The notes beneath the pieces were generated by a model. That model ran no database searches, was not told the DNA's origin, and saw only the letters and a list, made by a program, of their open reading frames with translations. Shown here piece by piece: positions 26,384 to 38,831 of a DNA stretch of 64,000 nucleotides. Source of the DNA: Sipunculus nudus (taxonomy: Eukaryota > Annelida > Sipuncula > Golfingiida > Sipunculidae); assembly GCA_026874595.1 (NCBI GenBank), contig CM049318.1, positions 12,941,241 through 13,005,240 of the forward strand, read 5' to 3'. The translations under genes were made by a program, and so were the position numbers. Within the stretch, counting starts at the first letter, position 1, and each line of letters begins with the position of its first letter.

Positions 26384-29300
26384 ATATCTAAAGAAAAGAA
26401 TAAATGAATTTCAATAAAATTGTGACGAGATGAATAGTTTATTTATTTTTTGTTACCGTAATCATATCAGCCATATAAGATCTGTTTGTGTCTATCTGTC
26501 TACCTGTCTCACGTCACTGGAATAGAACCGCTACTAGACATCTAGTGGAAGAAAATGATACTCTTTTTTTCATAACATATCAACACCTATCCAGATCCAG
26601 GTAGAATAGTTATTAATTTCTAGATGACTTACATAAACCGTCTTGGCGGAGGTGTGCGCTCCTTGACTGCTATATATTACAAATGAATAAATAATAAATT
26701 ATTAAAATGTGTACTCCCAGGATTCCCGGGGCCCACTGGTTTGACAGGATGGACAGGTGCGACAGGAGCAAGAGGACCGTTCGGATTCACCGGAGCAACC
26801 GGACCAAGGGGATTCCAAGGCGGCCCCGGAGCAACTGGTGCCACGGGACCACGTGGTTTCCAAGGCAACCCCGGATCTCAAGGAAATCCAGGAAACCCAG
26901 GTTAAGCGTTTTTCGTCGAAATATAGCCCACTGAAAAATTAATGGGAATACAAATATATACATTCCTGCCTAAGAAGATCAGCATTGTTGTGCAATATTT
27001 TTAAAACACTACCGCTTTCACTCTCTTGAATTTGACATCCAACTTGCGACATCCGGATTTTTGTGTACACCAGCTTGTATCAAATAATAATTTTTGAAAA
27101 TCTTTCGGTGAATGGATAAGTTGGAGGTTTGTAAGGGAACAGAAATATGGCACTTAAATGCTCTGACGAGAGTAGTTATATGCAAGAAAATTTGGCGGCG
27201 ATTAGACCCATAGCCAAGAAAAGAGGCTCATCCATTCACAGTGAATTATATGACAATTACAGCAAATTATCGCGCTAAATATTATTGCAAAAAGTAACGA
27301 TTAAGAATATGAAACAGCAGTGACCAGAAATAAAGACGTTTAAAAAACTGTATAATAAGCATATATGAGACCGTTTATTTTGAAGGACGTGCATTCTTTA
27401 ATTTTCCTTGCCTTCCATAAATAATGTACCAAAACTGAACCCTATGCGTGAGTTTGTTTATTCAGGCACAAGAATGCGTGCCATAGAATAACAATAACAA
27501 TTTCTTTAACATATGAATATGATAAACCATACTTTCAGATTATTTTCAGAATTATTAAGTATATCCCTCATCGAAACCACTGGAATTCTTAGCAAAAATC
27601 GAGGGTCACGGAAGAGTTGTCATGTAGAGCTGATCACGTGATCTTTTCTCAAAACCCAGATACTTTCTTACATATACATTGATGTTTAAACTTTGGTTAC
27701 TATTTTTTCATGATTTCTTTTCGGATGCTTTTCAGGATCACAAGGACCCACTGGGAGGACAGGAGCCACTGGGCGTCCCGGTCCGACTGGCATGACTGGT
27801 TTCACCGGAAGCAGGGGCCCCTCAGGTCCTACTGGCTTCACGGGCGCCATTGGTAATCCTGGACCACGTGGGTCACCCGGTCCCCAAGGACCGAGAGGAT
27901 TTGTCGGCGGGCCAGGAGCCACAGGTGCACAGGGAAATCCCGGTCCCAGAGGTAAAGTATGATACTAATCAGTTCATGTATGGATATTGAATATAGTTGT
28001 CATGTTTTAGATTAATTATATGACGTGGGCGGATCAAGGAATTTTGAAAGGAGAGGGTCCAACCTAGAGAGACTAAAAAGAAAACCTAAAAGAGAAAGGC
28101 CTTCTGATCCAGAAAGGGAAAGGTCCAGGCTCGAACAATTGGTTTTAAACCCTAAACAAAACATTGAAGCGGCTGGAGCCGGACCACGCCCTCTTCTGGA
28201 TCCGCTAATGTATAACTAAATACGTGTGATGGATTTTCTTAATATAATTTTCTTAATATATCACTATATATATATGATATAATTCAAAAGATAAATTGCA
28301 CTTTCGCAGATCACAAATGGCCTATCCTGCCAAAATGTTTTCGTTTAAAGTATTGTAATATGACAAATTTATCAAAATCTGTTCTACTTTTTATATTCAT
28401 GGTGCATGACTTCCGAATGCATGGCTGGCAGCATATGCTACTTTTGCTGCTAGATTAATCCAGCACTGCTGATAGCTTGTTCTTTGTTAATATGTGTTGT
28501 GTTTTCAGGTTTTAATGGTGGACCAGGTCCTCAAGGTAATATTAATTATTCATATTAATAAACATAACAAATCTTACATTTTTTTACTGAAAATAAGTAA
28601 AATAATTTCATTCGTACATTAAGTGTGTCATTTGTACGAATAATACACACTATCTCACTTTATATATCGAATTCTATCTAGCAGACTTGTTGTTTACACC
28701 GGCGTAATTTATTAACATGGGAATATCGCTAAAATTTTTAAAAGATCTGCAGCATTAAACTATTGTGTTGAATTCTTATTTTTGTTTTATTATATTCTCG
28801 TAAATCTATTATGGGTCTTAACTAGAGCCTGTGCGAGAACATAGTTATCACCCTTCACAAAAACTCGTAGAACTTTATCGCTAAGGCTGCGCGTGTGCCT
28901 GTGTGTTAAATATTCATGCATACAACCATGTCGCTTGATTTAACAAATATAAAGTAAACATAACAATAACACTTTTCTGATATTTTATCGACAGGTCTTC
29001 CAGGAGGCAATGTACCAAGTAAGTCTCTAAAGTTCCAAATATTTCTCGCCTTTTATTTAAAGTAAATAAGTGGAGTAAGGTCTTTAACATGTGTGAATAT
29101 TATCCAATTAGTAAATTAACATTGCTGGCCTTTAGTCAAAATTTTTAAAGATTAAAAGTGTAATATTCGTAACACAGTTGTGGTCGATAAATCAGCAACT
29201 TTAAGGACGAACCCAAGAATATTTCCTAATAGAGTGTGTGCGTACGTGTGTGTTTGTGTGGATACGAGCTGATGACAAAAATTTTACTCCAATGTGATTT

Positions 29301-29745
29301 GTAATTTTTTCATTTTTGTCAGATGTAGTGGTCTTTATTTAAATTTAATTCTTTCTTAATGTTTAGTGGTTTTAATTTAAGTTATCAACGAATGTAAAAG
29401 GAACAATGGGGGCTGCGCTCACATCTGCGTGGATACTGTGGAGGGCTACTGCTGCGCATGTCGCCATGGCTACACGCTGTTGCCACTGGATGCTTTCAGT
29501 GGTTGCTCACGTCAGTATATACTTATTCAATGTAAACTGTACCCCGATTGATTGTCAGCGCCATAACAAAAACTGAAATTAGATGGTAAATAGGCCTGAT
29601 TTGCTTTTCTTAGCGTTCACAGTTTTTGTTTATGAAATGAATACTACACGCCGCTGACAATTATTAAGGGTATTGCAGTCCATTCGGTTTCAATTATGTA
29701 TAGAAAATACAGGTCCGTGTTAATGATGATTTCGGCACTTATTAA

Positions 29746-29781
<36 letters not shown>

Positions 29782-32700
29782 CATTATTACACATATCTAT
29801 ATATATATATATATTCGATTAATGATTCCTGATATACTATTAGATAAAGTCATTACCATGTACACAGGCATAAAGTTAGAATTCCAAAACGTATAAACGT
29901 AGTTTCCTGCAATCACATTATGGAGGTAACCGCCTCTATTTTTCAATGCTGACTTGTCTAATTCTTAACCTAAGTACGTACATCTGCAGAATTCCATTTC
30001 AGTTTGGGACCACGTGACAGGGAGGTAGCTTTCCCTTCCTATCATTTGTTTTATATGGTGTCACCCAGGCCTTGGGTGTGACGCACCTAAATCCATTTTT
30101 ATACATATGAATATATGACGTTTTCATTAAAGGTCCTATATCATTTGAAAAATCTCTGAGTGTGTTATTAAAATTTCAAGAACAAAATGCATTCCTACCG
30201 CATTCCCTTGGCGTTCGTGATATGTTTGACAAGATGCATTATTTTTTATAACTAACTGCCCTCAGCTGGCTATGATAACAATATCACTCGAAGTTAATAT
30301 TATCCATGTTTTTGCTGCATGATGTTACTTTTTAAGTTGTCTCAATAGAAGACTTCAAAATGTATTCCGCTAGTGTTTATGATATTATATCACTATTAGT
30401 TATATCTTTTTTTAATCGACCTGAAGCTGTGTTGATATGTTTTATCAATGTCACTAAGAGGTTAATATGCGCGATATCAACATTTTCTAATATATATTTT
30501 TTCTATGGTTACAGTTGAAGACCTTAGCTGCACGTGGACGCTGGAGGCCGGCTATCAATGTAGCTGTCAAATCGGGAACCAAGTAATTCCGATTAACGGA
30601 ACACAGTGTGGAAGTAAGTGTCGAAATGGTAAAAAAAAAAAAAAAAAAGTGTCGAAATGGTGGTCAGGTCAGTATGTTCACCTTGAGGTTTCTTAACTTT
30701 GATTATGAATGCAGTCGTTCTATATCTATTTCGCTGCACCCACTGCTTGCTTTAGCAGGATTTACTTGGTCTTCCCACTGGGCCAAGAACTGTAATCAGA
30801 CATGTAAGAGCGGTGTAACGCCTAGTGCCGCACACTCCAAGTTTTAAACCTGCTAACTTCTTAGTAATCTGCTCTCATTTATTTTCCGCCGTACAATATT
30901 TGAGGCGGAAATATACATTCACACGATGGAAAATCTCCACATACTTTATTTTGTCAATAATTCTAATTTGGAATTTTAATATGCCTAAATTTGGCAAGCA
31001 TAGGAGTTGTGACCGTTTCTATCAGAATTTTATTTTCTGACGTTTTCGATGTTGCAGCATAAAAGGTTCCGGTTTAGATTCTTTCTAGATTTACAGTCTT
31101 GGTTGTGTTGCGTATGTATGACCCAAACAGGCATCACTGGTGCACGTGTGGATTCAAAACAAATACATTCACAGCCGAAAATGTTCAAGGCATACAGTTA
31201 TAAGATGAGGGGTATATATCACATTTTAGCGTTGTGCATACGATTGGACGCGATAGAGGTCATGTTTTGACGACATGCGATTAGCATGGGCGTCCGCGTT
31301 CCTTTACGTTTTCACACGATTTCCGTGCGATCTTTCGCTTCTTTTTGGCAAGAAATGGCGGAAAGTTGTGATAACTGCCCGAGAGCATCCTTGTAACAAG
31401 TGCTTGGTTGTATTTTTTTCTGTATTATAGTGTGCGTTTCCTCAAGTTTCTTTTTGTTGATTTTGCAATTGTTGGGGGTTTTTTTTGGTCTTATTAACCT
31501 GCGATAACACGAAATATTTTGTACGTGCGAACAAACATGACTTTGTTGACATAAAATGGACTGTTTTTTCGTTGATTCAAACAGCAGCCTGATTTTGCAC
31601 GCTAACCTGTTGCACGGATTCCATAGTCGCTACAAAAATATTTCAATATTTGTGCAGTGTCAAGCGGTTGGTCAGACGGTTCAGCAAACATGAGGAACAA
31701 TGGTAAAAACACGTGCTCCAGGTGAGGATTGAACTCACAACCTCCGCATGCCTTATAACTGTTTATAAGTACGGCGCGCTGACCGATTGTGCCACTGGAG
31801 CCGTTGTTTAGCGGGCCGATCAATACAATACAATGCAATACAATATAAAACATGTTTTATTTTAGGTCAGTGAATACAAACAGTAAAACAATAGCCATTA
31901 AAACATAATATGGACATAATCAAAATGTCATCCACGGCCGAATGAGTGAGAAACATGAAGACCAAGGGTTAAAAAAATACGTGCTCCCGGGGAGGATCGA
32001 ACTCACGACTTCCGCATGCCTTATAAGTGTTTATAAGTACGGCGCGCTAACCGATTGTGCCACTGGGCCATTGGTCAATGTTCATATCCTTGATCAGATT
32101 GACTTTATCCGAAATAAATAAAAGTGAAACCATATAACCAGTTTTATTGGATCCTTACACAGCACATTAGAGCTGAGCGTCATAGCCCATGGGCCACCTG
32201 TTTCATAATGAATCAGGAAACACCAGACATTCATAGTCATGTTTCTATAAGAAACAGTTTATCATCTCTAAGGACCTATTCCTCTCACCACAAAAATCAT
32301 GTTTGGATATTGTTATGGTTTGTATTTTGTCATTCCAGATATCAACGAGTGCGAAACAAAAAATGGCGGCTGCATGCAAAACTGTCAAGATACTGAAGGA
32401 AGTTACGTCTGTTCCTGCACGGAGGGCTTCCGGTTAGGAGCTGATGAACACAGCTGTATTGGTCAGAAATGTTCTTTATCCGGCTCACATTGTGCTCAAA
32501 ATTTGAAGTTCCGCACTAATATGTTAATACTGCCCATGTCAAAATTTAATTATCGAATTTTTATCGATTGAAATGAATTCCTGGGATTTTGCTGCAAATC
32601 TGCGATCATATTAAGTATCCCCTTCTACGTTCATCTAAATAGCGGTCTCGGTTCCCTTAAACTGAAGTTCATAGGAGTTCTTAAATGTACAGGGCGGCAG

Positions 32701-35700
32701 TTTCTTTCCTACTAGCAAGTAGAGAGTCTATGTTTCTCCACAGAGTGGAAAACGAGTTATATCGAAAACTGCCGGTACAGTTTGGATAAGGAAACAAATA
32801 AATTCCTAGATATGCTTAACCGCTTAGAAATATCATGTCGCTTCACTTCGGCTACCATGTCATCAAGGGGCTTATGAGAGACAGCATTGTCGTACAAGCC
32901 CCGAAAAAATGGGTGGTCACTATACACATTTGTTTTTTTTAATTACCTGTTTTATTTTATATTAACTATCGATCATATTTTGATGGGGTTTTTTTTCCAA
33001 TATTTTTTTTGTGTGGAGGTAAGCGCCTTCATTTTTTAATGCTGACTTATCTAAGTCTTATGCTATGTATTTACATCTGCAGAGCTCCATTCCAGTTTGG
33101 GACTACTTGACAGGGCGGCAGCACTCGCCTCCTCTCACTTTTATTATAAATCCTGGTCACCCAGGCCCGGTGTGTAACGCACCTGCAGGTCCTAGGTGTG
33201 TAATCCTCCCCATTGCTGGGTCATAACACCGAGGAACCTCCCAAAAACGATCTCGTTTGCAGGGTCGTAATACTTTGGAATGTTCACCTTTCAAAGGGAA
33301 AGGCATTAATATTAGTTTTACCTTTCCGCAAAAGATGCATCCTATCATCATATCAAACTTTCAATAGCACTTAGCTAGTGCAAACCCGATTCTACATCTT
33401 ACATGCCATCCTACATGCACACTTGCACTGTTATATCAGAAACACGACTGTGCAGTAAAAAAATAATAAGGAAAATATAGGAGATGATGGTCTAAATGCC
33501 GGAAAGTATAAGAAGTTATAGGGAAAAATAGAGAGTCGGTGGAGCACTACCTGTAAAATATTTCATTTTTGTGTTATTTCGACCCCTGCGTTTGTGAGTG
33601 ATACATGGCTGTGGGGCCAACCTTCCCATTAAGCCTGCAGAGCGCTCACCCTGGATTATGGCGGACCGTGAAAATCTCACCGCTCATCGGCTTATATTTA
33701 ACTCACGACCACCCGGTTTCGATTCCTGTGTTCTACCCCTGAGGCAGAGAAGCCGGTTGATCATATATTAATGTTAAAATATCACCACTCAATGTATATT
33801 CTCTGATGTAGTCGAGGGATGACCCCTGACCTATTACAAGGAAAGATGGCCAAACCATATTTTTTGGTTTGGTACAGCATCTTTTTCCACTAATATGATG
33901 GACATCCGTCACAAAGTAACCCGCAACTATATTTAAAATATTAAAAAATTGTATTTTTTAAATATACCAATTATATAATTAAAATATAAACTTTGAAATC
34001 TTATTTTATCAGATATTATTCTCTTTGATTTATATTTTATAATTTTAATATTAAAAATTGTATTTTTCTTCAAATATATATTATGTAATTTAAATATAAA
34101 CAAACTATGGAATGTCATTTTATCAGTAGTTATTGTCTTTCGTATGCATATATGTTGTTTTGTTGCAGATATTAACGAGTGCTTGAACGTGGGAATATGT
34201 CCTAACGGCCGCTGTATTAACACACATGGAAGTTACTTTTGTTCAGGTGGTTCAGTGGTCACTGCTCCACCAAGACAGACAAGTAAGTACTTGAATGCCT
34301 GGAGTAACCAGCGGATTAAGTATACGTATCAAGATCTGAAGCTCCGTCATTCAAATTTAATCAAAGTGGAATATTTATTTATTTATTACAATGTGTTTCA
34401 ATAGGGTAGTTCATTAAGCTAGTGCTGTGTTCAATAAGGTCCTGCTACAATTGAAAACATATGATACAATTGACATTATAATTATAGTACAATATAGAAG
34501 TAGATAACATGCATGGCACAGAGTACATTAATGATCAAACTATAAAAAAATCATATAGGGTATTGGAAAAATAAACTAAACATGGAACATGGAAAATAGT
34601 ATCTATATATGAGAACTTACACTAAAATATATATTTCGTGTTAAATTGTATAAGGGGTATACCAGGTTTGAAAAAGTGAATTTGCTTTTCCTGGCGAGCG
34701 CGTTTGAATATTCTCCTGAAAGAAGAAAAAGATTTGTCTTCACAGATTTTAGTAGTTGCAGTGAAAAGTTCCAGAGAATGAAAATGAAATTTTTCTATAA
34801 AGTTTTGTGTGACGAGTACAAACATTGGTTCTATGATTATATTACAAGTATTGCTTCTTAATCATACAGACTGTCGTGCATATAAAGCCATCGAAAAGTC
34901 CAAAATAATATGCTTCTTAAAAATGTCATACTTTCATTATCTACAGCATCCTTGTATAAAAAGTAAACAGTGGTGATTGTTTTGGTGTCTTATTGCATAT
35001 ATTTTGCCTTCAGTAACCAATGTAAAGTACCCAGTATCACAACATGATGAGAAACTTGCAGCAAATATTTTAGATTAGATATTAGTAAATGAATTGAACA
35101 ATTTAACCTCCAGAATTCGTATTTACATACATTCCTTGTCAGTTATTACCTGCATGCGCAAATTTTTTTGCGAACCTTGCAGAGCACCCTTACCCATTAG
35201 AAATTCATTTTTATTTGCCTGGGTCAGGGGGATAGGTCCATTTCTCGCATATAAAGCGGGCAACATTTATTGTGCAATAAATAAATCAAGAGTAATATAA
35301 AACACACAAATGAAAAAAAAATAGAAATACATAAGAGATGATTGAATAAAAGAGATTATATCACTCAATCCAAACAATATCTTAAACTGATACACATTTG
35401 CTTGCAGTCGATTTCTACTGCCCGTTTGAGGTCGATATGTGCGGGTTTATACAACGGGTCGACGGGAGCGCCACCGTGTGGGGAGGTGACGAGTTTGACT
35501 GGACGAGGATCCAGGGGAGCACCCCCAGTGAGGGAACGGGACCAGATGAAGATCACACCACTGGAGGGATACAAGGTAAGGCCGGTCACAAAAAAACTCA
35601 CTACATTCAGTGGTCATAGACATTTGGAAAACTAAATTTTCATGATTTACATTTTTTCATTGATTTGTGAGTTATATGGTTTATGTATAAGGTTATATAC

Positions 35701-36395
35701 AGTTGTATTATTTATAAATTATTTATATAGTTTGCCGAGAGGTGTGAGCAAATTATATAAATCATCGTAGCGACACTTGGCGGCAGGCATGCCGACTGAT
35801 ATAAAGGACAGGGAGGCGGTAGTTAGCGCCGATTGTCATTGTCTAGTTGAACTAAAGGTGTTTCCCTTTAGAAAAAAGACTTTAGCAAAATTTGGTTCCC
35901 GGGTTACATTTAGTTTTCGCCATCATTGCCCCTGAAGCGTTGGGCTCTAATTTAGAAGAAGGTGATTCGCCCCAATCACTGGACAGGCCGTTCGTTTGAT
36001 TAAGTGACGTCAATAATATGTAAATCTTTATTTTACTTAAAAATATCTAAAGATATTATAATAACAACCTGCCACAGCTAGGTACGATTATGTGACAAGA
36101 TATGCGACACTGCCTCTGCCATATTTCACTCTTGTTGCGTGCTTCCAGGTTTTATTATATTATTTTGATTGATTTATCGGAATTTCCTGCCATACAATTC
36201 TTTTATTCAATATACAAAAATGTGTCCAAATAAAACATTTCGAGCTCCTTAATGTTTTATTATTATAACTCCGCCGCAGATGTTTTCGCCGTTGGGTAGT
36301 TGATTGGTCTGTCAGCAAATTACAAAATTACTATTGACGACTTTTTGTGAAATCTTGTGCTTGTTTCGAAAAAATAAATCTGTAGTAAAATCTAA

Positions 36396-36485
<90 letters not shown>

Positions 36486-37421
36486 CTTAACGTAAGTTGG
36501 TTCCAGTGCTTGCAGTATAGTGCTCGATACAGCTCAGGTAGAGCAGATTAACTAAACGTTAGGCACGCTGGAGCATCGTGTTATTACTCCGAATTTCATG
36601 CCGTCACCGATATCGGCACCCGGGTGATCATCAGATAACTGACGCTTGTTGGGGACCCAGCTGTAACTGTGTACTTTCTTTTTACACAGTTCGGTGGCTT
36701 CAGGTGTCGGCATTTCGAAATTAATTCACTTCGCCTGTTTAGTAGGATTATTGACTTGACGCTTTTGTGGTGCAGTATGCTGTATTTCTCCTCCGTACAG
36801 AGATTACAATGGTCCGAGGTTCGTTTCATTGTGTTAGAGTGTTGAATTATTTCCCAGGTGGTAGAATATTTTATTCGTTTTCTCTCCAGGGTCTAAATGT
36901 GCTTCGAAAGTTCCGTTTCTTTTTCGTATCGTTCACTGCGAAATGATTTGTTGTGGTTGTTTTACCGAGTTTTGAATGGGCCACTTCCCAATCCGATGTA
37001 CTGAACGGTTTGGTGTTCGGTTTTGACCGTCGCTATGTAAACAATATTGCTAGCAAGGCTATTCCCGTCTAAGGGACGTGTTTTTCACCCTTCAGTTGCA
37101 GTTTTTTTCGCTGGTTTCTTAGTTATTTTTTAGCAGTGATTTTTTTGTTATGGACTGTTATTATTTGCATCATATTTCTCATGCAACTGTAGCTGATTTT
37201 GATTGTATTTTTGCGACAAGTCAATAATCCTACTAAACAGGCGAAGTGAATAAATTTCGAAATGCCGACACCTGAAGCCACCGAAACATGTAAAAAGAAA
37301 GTAACAGTTATAGCTGGGTCCCCAACAAGTGTCAGTTATCTGATGATCGCCCGGGTGCCGATACCGGCAACGGCGTGAAACTCGGAGTAATAACACGATG
37401 CTCCAGCGTGCTAAACGTTTA

Positions 37422-37469
<48 letters not shown>

Positions 37470-38231
37470 GTGTATGTATTTTAAAGAATTCTATCATCGA
37501 GAGATATGAATATCAAGACAGTCCCCAATCAGCAGTATTTGGGGAATTTATGTGTAAAATTCCGATTGGGACAATTGTGTGCCGGTGTCCTATGATCATG
37601 TCGGTTTATGTTCTGGCGGGCAGAGCAGACATTTAATGCAACAATCAATTTTTGGTGAACTGTACCTGACACAAATTCCACCCCGCTGGGATTAATATAT
37701 TTCCTGGGCCTACGTAGCACACATCAATGTATGATCAGAATCTGGATATAATTCCAAATTGGCTGTAACAAAATGGCGGAGGTAGATATGCGGTCTCTCT
37801 AAGTACTTTCATGCTTTTATAACTGTGTCCACCTAAGTGTTTTTATAAAATAATGAATTTCGTCTGTTTTTTTTTCTACAGGTTACTACATTTTCATCGA
37901 GGCGTCTAATCCTCGCGTTCAAGGCGACCGTGCTCTGTTGGTGTCTCCATCGTTTACACCAGGTGGCGCGACCTGTCTGAGCTTCTGGTTTTTCATGTCC
38001 GGCAGCCATATTAATGAACTCAACATTTACGTCATCCGATCCAACGCTCGCTCCCGCGTCTGGCAAAGACAGCGTACGTAGGACAATGTCTTATACAATC
38101 TACCCTTTTTACTCTTCGTGTAACTAAACCTGAACACGAAATAAATTGAAAGTTTTTTAGTTCATTTTATTTATCACTATATTTATTGTAGTAGCAATTA
38201 TGTACATACACAAAGCGTGTGAGTAGTATTG

Positions 38232-38286
<55 letters not shown>

Positions 38287-38798
38287 GGCATTAATGTAAT
38301 TAATGGCATTGCTTCAGAATTTTTTTCCGCATACTGTAGAACCTCAATCATAAGACCAATCAGTTTTTGGCTTATTTTAGCATTGCTTGGGAAGCACTCT
38401 CTGGGTAGATGATCTCGAAGAGTTTGGTCAGATAATTATCCCATTAATTGTGCGGTCCTAACTAAACAGCTTTTAAAAACGCAAGTAGATTTAAGTCGTG
38501 AAGGATTGTGTACTACATGGACATGTCACAGTATATTCATGTTATTAATGTTACTTCAGGTATAAACCAGGCCGTCTGGCTCTATGACTCCGTTACCATA
38601 CCACCCGGTGATTCCTTCCGGTTCGCGATCGAAGGAGTCCGTGGTAACGCTTACCAAGGTGACATTTCCGTTGACGACATCAGATTAAGAGATGGGAACT
38701 GTGATTCACGTAAGTCTTCATGTCAAATCTATTTATGTAGATTACATTAGCCTTGTTTCAAGGGGCACCGAGTGACCTGCAACATTATATTAGAGAGG

Positions 38799-38831
<33 letters not shown>

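Noticed and set aside
18660-27922. Minus-strand Pro/Gly-rich frames opposite the collagen exons (18660-18857, 20109-20423, 22474-22680, 26677-26868, 27686-27922)
   Set aside because: Gly-X-Y codons read antisense give Pro-rich frames automatically. The sense exons have correct splice sites, phase and collagen register.
28025-28219. 64-codon Arg-rich frame
   Set aside because: It coincides with the MITE-like element bounded by GCGGATC ends and has no domain.
33600-33760. Possible tRNA or SINE B-box (cggtttcgattcc)
   Set aside because: The B-box-like motif has an extra base, and no acceptor or anticodon stem could be folded around it.
36596-37396. Two minus-strand frames of 77 and 82 codons
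   Set aside because: They lie mostly in the two arms of the foldback element and contain repeat sequence read from opposite arms, not paralogous genes.
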